Shown here piece by piece: positions 44,823 through 52,625 of a DNA stretch of 64,000 nucleotides; position 1 is the stretch's first letter, and the number at the start of each line of letters is the position of its first letter. The translations under genes were made by a program, and so were the position numbers. The notes beneath the pieces are model-generated. The model was given only the letters and a program-made list of their open reading frames with translations. It had not been told where the DNA came from and made no database searches. The DNA is from Parasphingorhabdus marina DSM 22363. Its GTDB lineage: Bacteria > Pseudomonadota > Alphaproteobacteria > Sphingomonadales > Sphingomonadaceae. The DNA lies in NCBI RefSeq assembly GCF_900128895.1, contig NZ_FSQW01000002.1, positions 62,001 to 126,000 of the forward strand. Reading direction: 5' to 3'.

Positions 44823-46415
44823 CTAGCCGAACTGATTCATGGTGTTGTGGACACCACCAGCCTTCAGAGCGGCTTCACCGGCGAAATATTCCTTGTGGTC
44901 ATCGCCAATGTCACTGCCTGACATGTTCTGATGCTTCACACAGGCAATGCCTTCTCGGATTTCCTTGCGCTGAACGCCAAGAACATAACCGAGCATGCCA
45001 GCGTCACCGAAATATTCCTTCGCGAGATTGTCGGTGGACAGGGCAGCCGTATGATAGGTGGGCAGGGTAATCAGGTGATGGAAGATACCAGCCCGTTTCG
45101 ACCCATCCGCCTGGAAGGTGCGGATTTTCTTGTCGGCAGCGTGGCCGAGTTCGGTATCGTCATATTCGGCACTCATCAGATTGTCGCGATCGTAATCCGA
45201 GACATCCAGTCCCTGCTCAACCATCGCATCATAAACCTGCTGACGGAAATTCAGCGTCCAGTTGAAGGACGGCGAATTATTGTAGACCAGTTTGGCGTTC
45301 GGAACGACTTCCCGAATTCTGTCCATCATGCCGGCAATTTGCTCGACATGCGGTTTCTCGGTTTCGATCCAGAGCAGATCCGCGCCATTTTGCAGCGAGG
45401 TGATGCTGTCGAGAACGCAGCGGTCTTCTCCGGTGCCGGGACGGAACTGGAAGAGATTGGAAGGCAGGCGCTTAGGACGCATCAGCTTGCCATCGCGGTT
45501 CAGAACGACATCGCCATTTTGTGCCGTTGCCGGATCAATCTCTTCACAATCGAGGAAACTGTTATACTGGTCACCGAGATCGCCAGGTTCGTTGGACACC
45601 GCGATCTGCTTCGTGAGGCCTGCGCCGAGCGAGTCTGTACGGGTGACAATGATTCCATCTTCCACACCGAGTTCAAGGAAGGCGTAACGGCAGGCACGGA
45701 TCTTCGCAAGGAAGTCTTCATGCGGGACCGTAACCTTACCGTCCTGGTGGCCGCACTGCTTTTCGTCGGACACCTGGTTTTCGATCTGCAAGGCACAAGC
45801 ACCGGCTTCAATCATCTTTTTCGCCAGCAAATAGGTGGCTTCTGCGTTTCCGAACCCAGCGTCAATGTCGGCAATGATCGGAACAACATGGGTCTGGAAG
45901 TTCTCAACCTGATCCAGAAGTTCCTTTTCCTTGGCCGTATCACCAGCTTCGCGTGCCGCATCAATTCCGCGGAACAAGAGGTTCAGCTCACGGGAATCTG
46001 CCTGACGGAGAAATGTGTAGAGCTCTTCAATCAGGGCCGGGACCGATGTTTTTTCGTGCATCGACTGATCGGGCAGGGGGCCAAATTCGCTGCGCAGGGC
46101 CGCGACCATCCAACCGGACAAATAAAGATAGCGACGCTTGGTGTCACCGAAATGCTTTTTGATCGAAATCATTTTTTGCTGGGCAATGAACCCGTGCCAG
46201 CATCCAAGGGACTGCGTGTAATTCGCGGGGTCAGCATCATAGGCCGCCATGTCTTCGCGCATGATCGCTGCAGTATATTTGGCAATATCCAGTCCGGTCT
46301 TGAACCGGTTCTGCAGCTGCATTCGGGATACGGACTCTGCGTCAATGCCGCCCCATGTCCCGCCTTTGCTTTCGATAAGGCTGCTGTTGCTGTCGATTTG
46401 TTCCTGATAGGTCAT
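44823..46415 (-). CDS. aceA: Isocitrate lyase
   Basis: A 530-residue isocitrate lyase, the first glyoxylate-shunt enzyme, which splits isocitrate into succinate and glyoxylate so that cells can grow on acetate or fatty acids. The catalytic cysteine is in SDEKQCGHQDGK (Cys221), a variant of the usual KKCGH. The PEP-mutase-type metal site is in IIADIDAGFGNAEATY, and TRTDSLGA, KLVYNNSPSFNW and HQNMSGSDIGDD are further conserved blocks. The length matches the longer class known from Pseudomonas. No malate synthase gene is in this window. Flanked by a terminator downstream and a palindromic site upstream. Confidence 0.97.
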   Translation of the reverse strand: MTYQEQIDSNSSLIESKGGTWGGIDAESVSRMQLQNRFKTGLDIAKYTAAIMREDMAAYDADPANYTQSLGCWHGFIAQQKMISIKKHFGDTKRRYLYLSGWMVAALRSEFGPLPDQSMHEKTSVPALIEELYTFLRQADSRELNLLFRGIDAAREAGDTAKEKELLDQVENFQTHVVPIIADIDAGFGNAEATYLLAKKMIEAGACALQIENQVSDEKQCGHQDGKVTVPHEDFLAKIRACRYAFLELGVEDGIIVTRTDSLGAGLTKQIAVSNEPGDLGDQYNSFLDCEEIDPATAQNGDVVLNRDGKLMRPKRLPSNLFQFRPGTGEDRCVLDSITSLQNGADLLWIETEKPHVEQIAGMMDRIREVVPNAKLVYNNSPSFNWTLNFRQQVYDAMVEQGLDVSDYDRDNLMSAEYDDTELGHAADKKIRTFQADGSKRAGIFHHLITLPTYHTAALSTDNLAKEYFGDAGMLGYVLGVQRKEIREGIACVKHQNMSGSDIGDDHKEYFAGEAALKAGGVHNTMNQFG

Positions 46416-46560
46416 TTGATGTTCCTCTTGGGGAGTAGTTGGATTGGTATGATGTCAATAATTTTTCATCTGCTGATCATCAAAATAAATGAGTCGCGCT
46501 GAATTGCGAGCAAAACCCGCAAATAATCCTGTGCTGTTGTCTGATCGGCGATCATATCTT

Positions 46561-46586
46561 TTGTAAATAAGTAAAAAAATTTACAA
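46561..46586 (-). promoter_or_regulatory. Perfect palindromic site upstream of aceA
   Basis: TTGTAAAT (46561-46568) and ATTTACAA (46579-46586) are perfect 8-base inverted arms separated by 10 A-rich bases, about 145-170 bases upstream of the aceA start. The arms resemble the TTTGCAAA-like half sites of the ScfR/PccR/RamB regulators that switch glyoxylate-shunt and acyl-CoA genes with short-chain acyl-CoA. A further CGCAAATAA lies at 46519-46527, between the site and the gene. Confidence 0.5.
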
Positions 46587-46668
46587 CAACGTTGGATTGC
46601 ATGAGTGATGTGCATGACGACAGCCGGTAAATGTCGCAGCGTGTCGCCCTGTTTTAAGGGATCCGGGT

Positions 46669-46818
46669 CTAATTCAAGGCGGGAATAATCCAGACAAGCG
46701 ACATCGCGGCCAAAGCCGCAAAAAGAGATATGCCCAGAACCCATCGCATCCCCTGAGGTCGGGATCCCGCCTTTGCGTCGCGTTCATTGATCCGGATTTC
46801 GGCATTTCGCTGGTTCAT
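46669..46818 (-). CDS. Small membrane protein (49 aa)
   Basis: A 49-residue protein with a charged N-terminal half (MNQRNAEIRINERDAKAG) and one membrane helix (MRWVLGISLFAALAAMSLVW, about 24-43). AGGAG is spaced six bases from the ATG at 46818, which is strong support for translation. No family recognised. It stands between the DoxX gene region and aceA on the same strand. Confidence 0.65.
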   Translation of the reverse strand: MNQRNAEIRINERDAKAGSRPQGMRWVLGISLFAALAAMSLVWIIPALN

Positions 46819-46893
46819 CGGATGCTCCTGACATCTAACCGCATGCCCCACGCCGGAACATAGCACATTGCTGCCGGTTTTTGCAGTGCAGGT

Positions 46894-47319
46894 TTATTTG
46901 AACGGCCAACGGGTTACGCCGCCGACGACCAGCGCCCACCAAACAAAAACCGGCTGAAACAGGAGTCGCGGACCGTGATAGGCCCAGCCCAATGCAGTAC
47001 CGTCTATAGCGATATCGTTAATGGCATGGTTGATGTTGGCCGGAAAAACACAAACCGCATAGACAGCCAGGCCAATCCCTGCCGCATATCTTATGCCGGG
47101 CCACCACTTTGGCGATACGAGAAGCCCCAGACCTCCGGTCAGTTCTGCAACTCCGGTCCAAAAGACAGCCTGTTCAGGGAAGGGAACCCAGTCCGGTGTG
47201 ATCGCCAGAAAGCCAGCCGGGCTTTTGATATGCAAAATTCCCGCAGCGATATAGAAAACAGACAACAGAAGCCGGAAAAAAATGATCGCATAGCTGTCTT
47301 GCGTGCTTCTGGATGTCAC
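46894..47319 (-). CDS. DoxX family membrane protein
   Basis: A 141-residue protein with four hydrophobic helices (about 10-30, 48-68, 75-93 and 113-135). The start IIFFRLLLSVFYIAAGILHI and the VAELTGGLGLLVSPKW region match DoxX-like proteins, and NINHAIND in the third loop is also typical. DoxX members are linked to quinone or redox chemistry in membranes, but the activity of this subgroup is unknown. It starts with GTG overlapping the stop of the upstream gene (GTGA). Confidence 0.8.
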   Translation of the reverse strand: MTSRSTQDSYAIIFFRLLLSVFYIAAGILHIKSPAGFLAITPDWVPFPEQAVFWTGVAELTGGLGLLVSPKWWPGIRYAAGIGLAVYAVCVFPANINHAINDIAIDGTALGWAYHGPRLLFQPVFVWWALVVGGVTRWPFK

Positions 47320-47639
47320 GGCTGACGGCCCAATCGGGTGACGTCGGTCGCAGGAAATACTGCTGACCGGCAGAGCGGCAAGAAGTCATTCGAGCCTGCC
47401 ATGGCAGCAATCTTCTGCCATTGCTTGGCAAAACCATCATTATTGTACCCTGTTGCCGAACGGGCGATAGTCAAAAAGCAGTCCGCTTCACCTGATGTGG
47501 CCACCGCGCCAAGCATAAAGCGACCCTGCCCGAAAAACCCCGGCGCAAAGATAATCACCGTCAGCAGGACAAGAAAAGTTCCAGTGATAACCGGCACACC
47601 CATTTCTGGTTCATTGTCCCCAGGCTGGCGGCGGTTCAT
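47316..47639 (-). CDS. Hypothetical membrane protein (107 aa)
   Basis: One membrane helix is visible (VITGTFLVLLTVIIFAPGFF, about 17-36), followed by an extracytoplasmic-like tail with two cysteines (ADCFLTIARSATGY and FLPLCRSAVFP). No family recognised. Its start overlaps the end of the lipoprotein gene by 29 bases, and its stop overlaps the DoxX start by four, so the three probably form one operon. Confidence 0.6.
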   Translation of the reverse strand: MNRRQPGDNEPEMGVPVITGTFLVLLTVIIFAPGFFGQGRFMLGAVATSGEADCFLTIARSATGYNNDGFAKQWQKIAAMAGSNDFLPLCRSAVFPATDVTRLGRQP

Positions 47640-48252
47640 CCAAAGGACTGGAAAGATCGAATTCTACCCGAAAATTCCGGGATTGTTCCGGATCCGTGCG
47701 TTTTAACTGATAGGCAAAAATTGCTTTCGGTGTTCCTGGAGGGCTCAATTCCAGTGACCAGATATTCGTGATCGACTGATCAAGTCCTTGTTCTCGAAAC
47801 AATGTGATCGATTCCTGATCAACCGGAAATGCCTGTTCCTGGTCCGTGCCGCGATTTATGGACGTACCCCCGTAATTGGTGATGTCATCGGGTGTTCCGT
47901 CCTGATGCAAATGCCTGTGCTTCAAGGTTAGGGTCTCATCATTTCGTGTGATAATCCAGGTACGAGATCTATCCCAGTCTCCGTCGTCCAGCGCAACATG
48001 GAAGGGAATTTCGATTTTCGAAGGCCCGCACTCCGCCACATGCATGAGCATTTTTTTGTCACGCATCTCCTCATCAGCAGCATCACTGGAAACCAGTTGT
48101 CCGGAAAAGGTTTTGGAGCAGAGCAGGGACAGCCTCTCAAAGAAGATGTCATGGGGGGAGGGTGTTGGCGGTTCAGGCGGTGTGCGTTCGCATGCCGACA
48201 ACGTGATGATCGCTGAAAACAGAAGGATGCTGCGTGAAAGTTTGTTCCCCAT
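47611..48252 (-). CDS. Hypothetical lipoprotein (213 aa)
   Basis: A predicted lipoprotein: basic start, hydrophobic ILLFSAIITLSAC with the lipobox cysteine at about 21, and a proline-rich linker (TPPEPPTPSP) after it. The mature domain has two further cysteines (LLCSKTF and VAECGPSK) that could form a disulfide, and beta-rich stretches such as RTWIITRNDETLTLKHRHLH and FRVEFDLSSP. The HRHLHQDGT sequence is unusual but not a known metal motif. Function unknown. First gene of a probable three-gene operon with the 107-residue protein and DoxX. Confidence 0.68.
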   Translation of the reverse strand: MGNKLSRSILLFSAIITLSACERTPPEPPTPSPHDIFFERLSLLCSKTFSGQLVSSDAADEEMRDKKMLMHVAECGPSKIEIPFHVALDDGDWDRSRTWIITRNDETLTLKHRHLHQDGTPDDITNYGGTSINRGTDQEQAFPVDQESITLFREQGLDQSITNIWSLELSPPGTPKAIFAYQLKRTDPEQSRNFRVEFDLSSPLDEPPPAWGQ

Positions 48253-48477
48253 TCTGGTTGAGTTACACGATCAACAGGAAAGTTGAAATCGTTACCTGCG
48301 CTTTTTCTCACACGACATTCATCGCAATGCTGAGTCATACGACCGTGTGCCATTTGCTTATCGGCGATCACGCTGCTAATGACCTGCCAGCTAATCATCG
48401 CGTCTTGACGAAATTTCAGTTTCGCGCATCCCTGTGGATCCGCATACTTCTTTTTCCCCTTTCTCGAAATTGGCCTT

Positions 48478-48491
48478 ACCGCTCGAGCGGT
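48478..48491. repeat. 14-base perfect palindrome upstream of the cold-shock gene
   Basis: ACCGCTCGAGCGGT is self-complementary across all 14 bases and lies 51 bases before the cold-shock start codon, in a 290-base intergenic region with no other gene. It could be an operator for a dimeric regulator or part of the cold-shock message leader. Confidence 0.4.
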
Positions 48492-48542
48492 GCCATTTGG
48501 CCAGCGTTCGGGCATAACTAAACTATGAATTGGAACAAGAAT

Positions 48543-48749
48543 ATGCCCACAGGCACAGTTAAATTTTTCAACACTGAAAAAGGCTATGGCTTTATCGCAC
48601 CAGAAGACGGTGGTGATGACAGCTTCGTTCACATCACTGCCGTACAGGCAGCCGGCATGCAGACTCTGGAGAAAGAACAGCGTCTGACTTATGATATTGA
48701 AACCGGCAACAACGGCAAAAAAGCTGCAGTCAACCTTCAACAGGCTTGA
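48543..48749 (+). CDS. Cold-shock domain protein (CspA family)
   Basis: A 68-residue single cold-shock domain. RNP1 is KGYGFIAP (13-20) and RNP2 is DSFVHITAV (26-34), both with the aromatic residues that stack on single-stranded nucleic acid. GTVKFFNTEKGYGF is the typical start. It acts as an RNA chaperone or anti-terminator. The ATG at 48543 gives the usual N-terminus; another ATG six codons upstream is possible. The gene is followed by a strong terminator and preceded by a long leader region, as usual for csp genes. Confidence 0.95.
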   Translation: MPTGTVKFFNTEKGYGFIAPEDGGDDSFVHITAVQAAGMQTLEKEQRLTYDIETGNNGKKAAVNLQQA

Positions 48750-48769
48750 GCTGCAAGAAATGCTGAAAG

Positions 48770-48800
48770 GGCGGGACTGCATTGCAGGCCCGCCTTTTTT
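48770..48800 (+). terminator. Rho-independent terminator of the cold-shock gene
   Basis: GGCGGG (48770-48775) pairs with CCCGCC (48789-48794), extended inward by CTGC/GCAG across one mismatch, and is followed directly by six T residues (48795-48800). It starts 21 bases after the csp stop codon. Confidence 0.93.
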
Positions 48801-48860
48801 ATTGTCTGATCCACATTGCCTGTGCAATTGCGGCCAGGATCATCAAATGGGAATCCCATA

Positions 48861-49844
48861 ATGAAGCTTCTAGTCCGCCTTGCTCTTGGCCTCGCAATTC
48901 TTCTCGTTGGGGCCTTCTTCCTTTTCAGGACGCCGGATGCGGACAAAGCGGAGATGATCGCCAAATATGGATCCGAGGCATCCCGCTTCGCGCCGGACGG
49001 GGCGGGAGGAGAAATTCACTACCGTGATGAAGGAAACAGGGACGGACCGGTAATTTTGCTGATCCATGGCTCCAACAGCCATTTGCAAACCTGGGAAGAG
49101 ATTGTCCGGCTGCTTGGGGATCGGTTCCGACTGATATCTCTGGATTTGCCAGGCCACGGTTTGACCGGCCCGAGTAGTAATGGGGATTATAGTGCCGATG
49201 GCAACATAGCGTCAGTTGTAAAAATTCTCGATGTGACGGGCGTGGACAAAGCCTATTGGATTGGCAACAGCATGGGCGGATGGGTTAGCTGGAGAGCCGG
49301 GCTTGCCGTTCCGGACCGCGTTTCCGGTCTGGTCCTGATCGATTCATCCGGCGCGCAGACAGGCGAGAAGATCAAGCCATATCTTGGTGCCAGACTGGCC
49401 CAGTCGACCATTGGTCAGTGGTTGCTTCCGCAGATCACGCCCAAGTTCCTGGTACGATCTTCTTTGGAGGAAAATTATGCTCAGCCTGAGCGTCTCACCG
49501 ACGAAATCGTAACCAGATATCATGACATGTTGCATTTCCCGGGAAACCGATACGCTACGCTTGAGCGCGGAAAGACGCCGCGACAACCGGAAATGTGGAA
49601 CCAGGTCGGATCGCTGGACATGCCGGTGCTATTGCTTTGGGGCGCCCAGGACAGGGTGATACCGGTGTCCCATGGCGAGGCCTTTAGAAAGGCAATCCCT
49701 GGCTGCAGACTGATCGTTTACGATGATGCGGGACATCTTCCGATGGAAGAAACGCCCGAGCAGGTTGCGCGAGATATCCGAATATGGATTGACGAGGTTG
49801 AAGCCTCCACTGAGTCAGCGACCACCGAAGCGGAAGCAGGCTAG
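48861..49844 (+). CDS. Alpha/beta-hydrolase with N-terminal membrane anchor
   Basis: A 327-residue alpha/beta-hydrolase. Residues 4-22 form a hydrophobic anchor or uncleaved signal. The fold contains LLIHGSNSHLQTW (oxyanion region), nucleophile Ser137 in WIGNSMGGW, acid Asp in LLWGAQDRVIP (about 264) and His in YDDAGHLPMEETP (about 293), so the triad is complete. The substrate, probably an ester, is unknown. MKLLVR at 48861 is the preferred start; a 15-codon extension upstream is not supported by a ribosome site. It ends four bases into a convergent gene. Confidence 0.87.
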   Translation: MKLLVRLALGLAILLVGAFFLFRTPDADKAEMIAKYGSEASRFAPDGAGGEIHYRDEGNRDGPVILLIHGSNSHLQTWEEIVRLLGDRFRLISLDLPGHGLTGPSSNGDYSADGNIASVVKILDVTGVDKAYWIGNSMGGWVSWRAGLAVPDRVSGLVLIDSSGAQTGEKIKPYLGARLAQSTIGQWLLPQITPKFLVRSSLEENYAQPERLTDEIVTRYHDMLHFPGNRYATLERGKTPRQPEMWNQVGSLDMPVLLLWGAQDRVIPVSHGEAFRKAIPGCRLIVYDDAGHLPMEETPEQVARDIRIWIDEVEASTESATTEAEAG

Positions 49845-50188
49845 TGGTCTATGACACCAGCCTTGCGAAGTTCCGGATCCAGCCGGCCGGTCAACCAGAG
49901 CCCCCACATCTTAAAGTCGGCAATCAGCGACCAAAGCGGATAGGTAAAGGTCGCAGGCCGGTTCTTCTCAATGCGCCAATGCGACAGCCAGGCAAAAAAA
50001 TAGCCGGCCAAGGGCATCAGCCAAAGTAGCGACCAGCTTGCCGTGACAATGGCATATACCGCAATTGCCACGACCAGGCTTGTTCCCGCATAATGCATGT
50101 TCCGGGTAGCGGGCTTGGCATGTTCCTGGAGATAAAAAGGCCAGAATGTTTCAAAACTCTGATGCTCTTTTTTCCGGTTTTCTGACAT
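49841..50188 (-). CDS. DUF962/Mpo1-like protein
   Basis: A 115-residue membrane protein with about three hydrophobic segments. The motif WLSHWRIEKNRPATF (about 68-82) is the iron-binding signature of yeast Mpo1, an Fe(II) dioxygenase that alpha-oxidises 2-hydroxy fatty acids made during phytosphingosine breakdown. The N-terminal HYAGT also matches the family. Sphingomonads make sphingolipids, so a role in their turnover is attractive, though untested here. The start at 50188 (MSENRKKE) has AGGGAC upstream; an ATG six codons earlier lacks one. Confidence 0.85.
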   Translation of the reverse strand: MSENRKKEHQSFETFWPFYLQEHAKPATRNMHYAGTSLVVAIAVYAIVTASWSLLWLMPLAGYFFAWLSHWRIEKNRPATFTYPLWSLIADFKMWGLWLTGRLDPELRKAGVIDH

Positions 50189-50219
50189 TTTTGGTGTCCC
50201 TGTCATGTGTTCCAGAAGT

Positions 50220-50939
50220 CTATATTAGCTGAGCATCCAGCTCCGGCAAAGCCCAATCTATCGGTGCCATTCCTCGCGACTCCAAAAAGGCATTGGTTTG
50301 ACTGAAATGCCGGCACCCGAAGAATCCGTTATGTGCAGACAATGGCGATGGGTGGGGTGCCTGCAGTACCAGATGCTGACCGCCCTGATCGATACTCCGG
50401 ACAAAAGCAGCTTTTTTCTGTGCGTAGCTGCCCCACAGCAGGAAAACGACCGGCTCGGCCTTGTCAGCGATAAGGTTCACGATAGCATCGGTGAATTGTT
50501 CCCACCCCTTGCCACGATGCGAGGCTGCTTCCCCATTGCGTACGGTCAGAACACTATTGAGAAGAAGGACACCTTGCCGTGCCCAGGATTCCAGATATCC
50601 GTGCCCTGGTCTCGGGATATGGAGGTCACTTTCCAGTTCCTTGTAGATGTTCACGAGTGAGGGTGGCGGTCTCACCCCGGGTTGTACACTGAAGCACAGT
50701 CCATGAGCCTGACCCGGGCCATGATAGGGATCCTGACCGAGAATCACCACACGCACATCACCAAGGGGGGTCAGGTCGAGAGCGCGGAAATACTCCGAAC
50801 CTTTCGGGAATATTCGTTTCCCTGCGGCTTTTTCGGTGATCAGGAACTCTTTCAGTCCGGCCATATAAGGTTTGGCAAATTCCTCACTGAGGGGAATTTT
50901 CCAGCTGTCATGCAATTTGACCTGATCATTTTTTGTCAT
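50220..50939 (-). CDS. ung: Uracil-DNA glycosylase
   Basis: A 239-residue family 1 uracil-DNA glycosylase, which removes uracil from DNA to start base excision repair. The water-activating loop is [18 protein letters not shown] (catalytic Asp and the conserved His), the 4-Pro loop is [13 protein letters not shown], the uracil-binding Asn is in [10 protein letters not shown], and the Leu-intercalation loop reads [15 protein letters not shown]. Full length and intact. The gene stands alone on the minus strand between Mpo1-like and the divergent KASIII gene. Confidence 0.96.
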   Translation of the reverse strand: MTKNDQVKLHDSWKIPLSEEFAKPYMAGLKEFLITEKAAGKRIFPKGSEYFRALDLTPLGDVRVVILGQDPYHGPGQAHGLCFSVQPGVRPPPSLVNIYKELESDLHIPRPGHGYLESWARQGVLLLNSVLTVRNGEAASHRGKGWEQFTDAIVNLIADKAEPVVFLLWGSYAQKKAAFVRSIDQGGQHLVLQAPHPSPLSAHNGFFGCRHFSQTNAFLESRGMAPIDWALPELDAQLI

Positions 50940-51068
50940 GATTTTTCGATAGCAAACCCCACCTCATTGGCAAACTTGCGAATCCAATTTCGTGACTTGA
51001 AAAATCCGTCTTTACCCATTGCAGTAAACCGCTATCCTGAAAGGCTGAAAAACAAGAGATCCAATGTC

Positions 51069-52202
51069 ATGTCCGATACCCCTGTACCCGTAATATCCAC
51101 CACCGGCCTGTTCACCCCTGAAAACAGCATCAGCAATGAAGAACTGGTGGCCAGCTTCAATTCCTATGTTGAGCTGCACAATCGGGAAAATGCCGATGCG
51201 ATAGCGGCGGGGAACGTTGCCGAACTACAGCCGAGTTCCGTCGAGTTTATTGAAAAAGCATCGGGTATCAAATCGCGTTTTGTACTGTCGAAAGAGCCTA
51301 TCCTGGATCCTGAAATCATGTGTCCAAGGCTTCCAGAACGACCAGATGACGAGATTTCGATCCTCGCCGAGATTGGTGTGAAGGCCGCGCAGCAGGCGCT
51401 GGCCAAAGCCGGCCGGAAGCCGGAAGACGTTGATGCGGTATTGTGCGCCTGTTCAAATCTGCAACGCGCCTATCCGGCGATAGCGGTGGAAATTCAGGAC
51501 GCGCTGGGCATGGGTGACGGCTTTGGCTTCGACATGAATGTGGCCTGTTCTTCCGCAACCTTCGGCCTGCAGACAGCTGCTGATTATATCCGGTCGGGAA
51601 GTGCCAGGTCGGTTCTGGTGATCAATCCGGAAATCTGTTCCGGCCATCTCAACTGGCGCGATCGTGACAGCCACTTCATCTTCGGTGATGTTGCAACGGC
51701 CATATTGGTGGAAGCAAAGGACATTGCTCCGGCCAGCCATTGGGAGATTCTGAGCACCAAGCTCAAAACCCAGTTTTCCAATAATATTCGCAACAATTTC
51801 GGTTTCCTCAATCGCACCCACCCGGAGAGCCGGGATGATGCGGACAAGCTTTTTGTCCAGGAAGGGCGCAAGGTATTCAAGGAAGTGGTTCCGATGGTTG
51901 CCCAGATGATCATCGATCAGGCTGACGCTGTGGGGCTTGAGGGTAGCGATTTGCGGCGGCTTTGGCTGCATCAGGCCAATGCAGGCATGAACCGCATGAT
52001 TTCTCATCGCGTGCTGGGTCGCGAGGCCAATGATGATGAAAGTCCGACCGTACTCGACACCTATGCCAACACCTCTTCCGCTGGCTCGATTATAGCCTTC
52101 CACAAACACAATAGAGATCTCAAAGATGGAGATATTGGACTTATCTGTTCATTCGGTGCAGGCTATTCTGCCGGCACGGTTTTTGTGCAGAAGGTAGGCT
52201 GA
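51069..52202 (+). CDS. Beta-ketoacyl-ACP synthase III, long form (beta-oxidation-shunt type)
   Basis: A 377-residue thiolase-fold condensing enzyme. The Cys-His-Asn set is Cys160 (MNVACSSATFG), His301 (WLHQANAGMN) and Asn334 (TYANTSSAGS). It carries an extra region absent from short FabH (about 78-98, CPRLPERPDDEIS), as in the Pseudomonas PA3286-type enzyme that condenses medium-chain acyl-CoA with malonyl-ACP and so moves beta-oxidation products into fatty acid synthesis. That function is inferred by resemblance. ATG at 51069 is preceded by a weak AAGAGA. Nearby acyl ligase, crotonase and SDR genes fit a lipid role. Confidence 0.9.
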   Translation: MSDTPVPVISTTGLFTPENSISNEELVASFNSYVELHNRENADAIAAGNVAELQPSSVEFIEKASGIKSRFVLSKEPILDPEIMCPRLPERPDDEISILAEIGVKAAQQALAKAGRKPEDVDAVLCACSNLQRAYPAIAVEIQDALGMGDGFGFDMNVACSSATFGLQTAADYIRSGSARSVLVINPEICSGHLNWRDRDSHFIFGDVATAILVEAKDIAPASHWEILSTKLKTQFSNNIRNNFGFLNRTHPESRDDADKLFVQEGRKVFKEVVPMVAQMIIDQADAVGLEGSDLRRLWLHQANAGMNRMISHRVLGREANDDESPTVLDTYANTSSAGSIIAFHKHNRDLKDGDIGLICSFGAGYSAGTVFVQKVG

Positions 52203-52216
52203 GAAGGAGTGTTGGG

Positions 52217-52621
52217 ATGACGATGACAGGGCAATGTCTGTGTGGAGCAGTCTGCTACAGTGTGAGTGGTGAACCGCAAATGGAAGGCGTTTGCCATTGC
52301 AAGAATTGCCAGCGTCAATCCGGAAGTGCTTATTCGGTATTGTTCGCAATTGCCAATGATCAGCTGACGGTGGAAGGTGAGCTAACCACTTATGAGGATA
52401 CGAGTGGCACCGGCAATACTGTTGAGCGCCACTTTTGTGGCAAATGCGGATCGCCCTTGTTTTCGACCCTGCCAACTCAGCCAGGCATGACCTTTGTGAA
52501 AGCAGGGACGCTGGATGATACCAGCCACCTCAATCCGCAAGTGCATTTCTGGACCAAAAGTTCACAGAACTGGGTGGAAATCGACTCCAGCCTGCCCCAG
52601 ATGCCCGGTAATCCGGGTTAG
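52217..52621 (+). CDS. GFA/CENP-V family zinc protein
   Basis: A 134-residue protein of the glutathione-dependent formaldehyde-activating (GFA) fold. Zinc ligands are clear: CLCGAV near the start, VCHCKNCQRQSGS (about 25-37) and FCGKCGSPLFS (about 74-84). GFA enzymes bind glutathione adducts, but most family members have no proven reaction, and formaldehyde detoxification should not be assumed. It follows the KASIII gene by 14 bases and precedes an esterase gene by 4, so the three are likely co-transcribed. Confidence 0.9.
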   Translation: MTMTGQCLCGAVCYSVSGEPQMEGVCHCKNCQRQSGSAYSVLFAIANDQLTVEGELTTYEDTSGTGNTVERHFCGKCGSPLFSTLPTQPGMTFVKAGTLDDTSHLNPQVHFWTKSSQNWVEIDSSLPQMPGNPG

Positions 52622-52625
52622 TATA

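Noticed and set aside
44931-46502. Plus-strand frame opposite isocitrate lyase
   Set aside because: aceA on the minus strand has its catalytic motif, terminator and upstream site; the antisense product has no domain.
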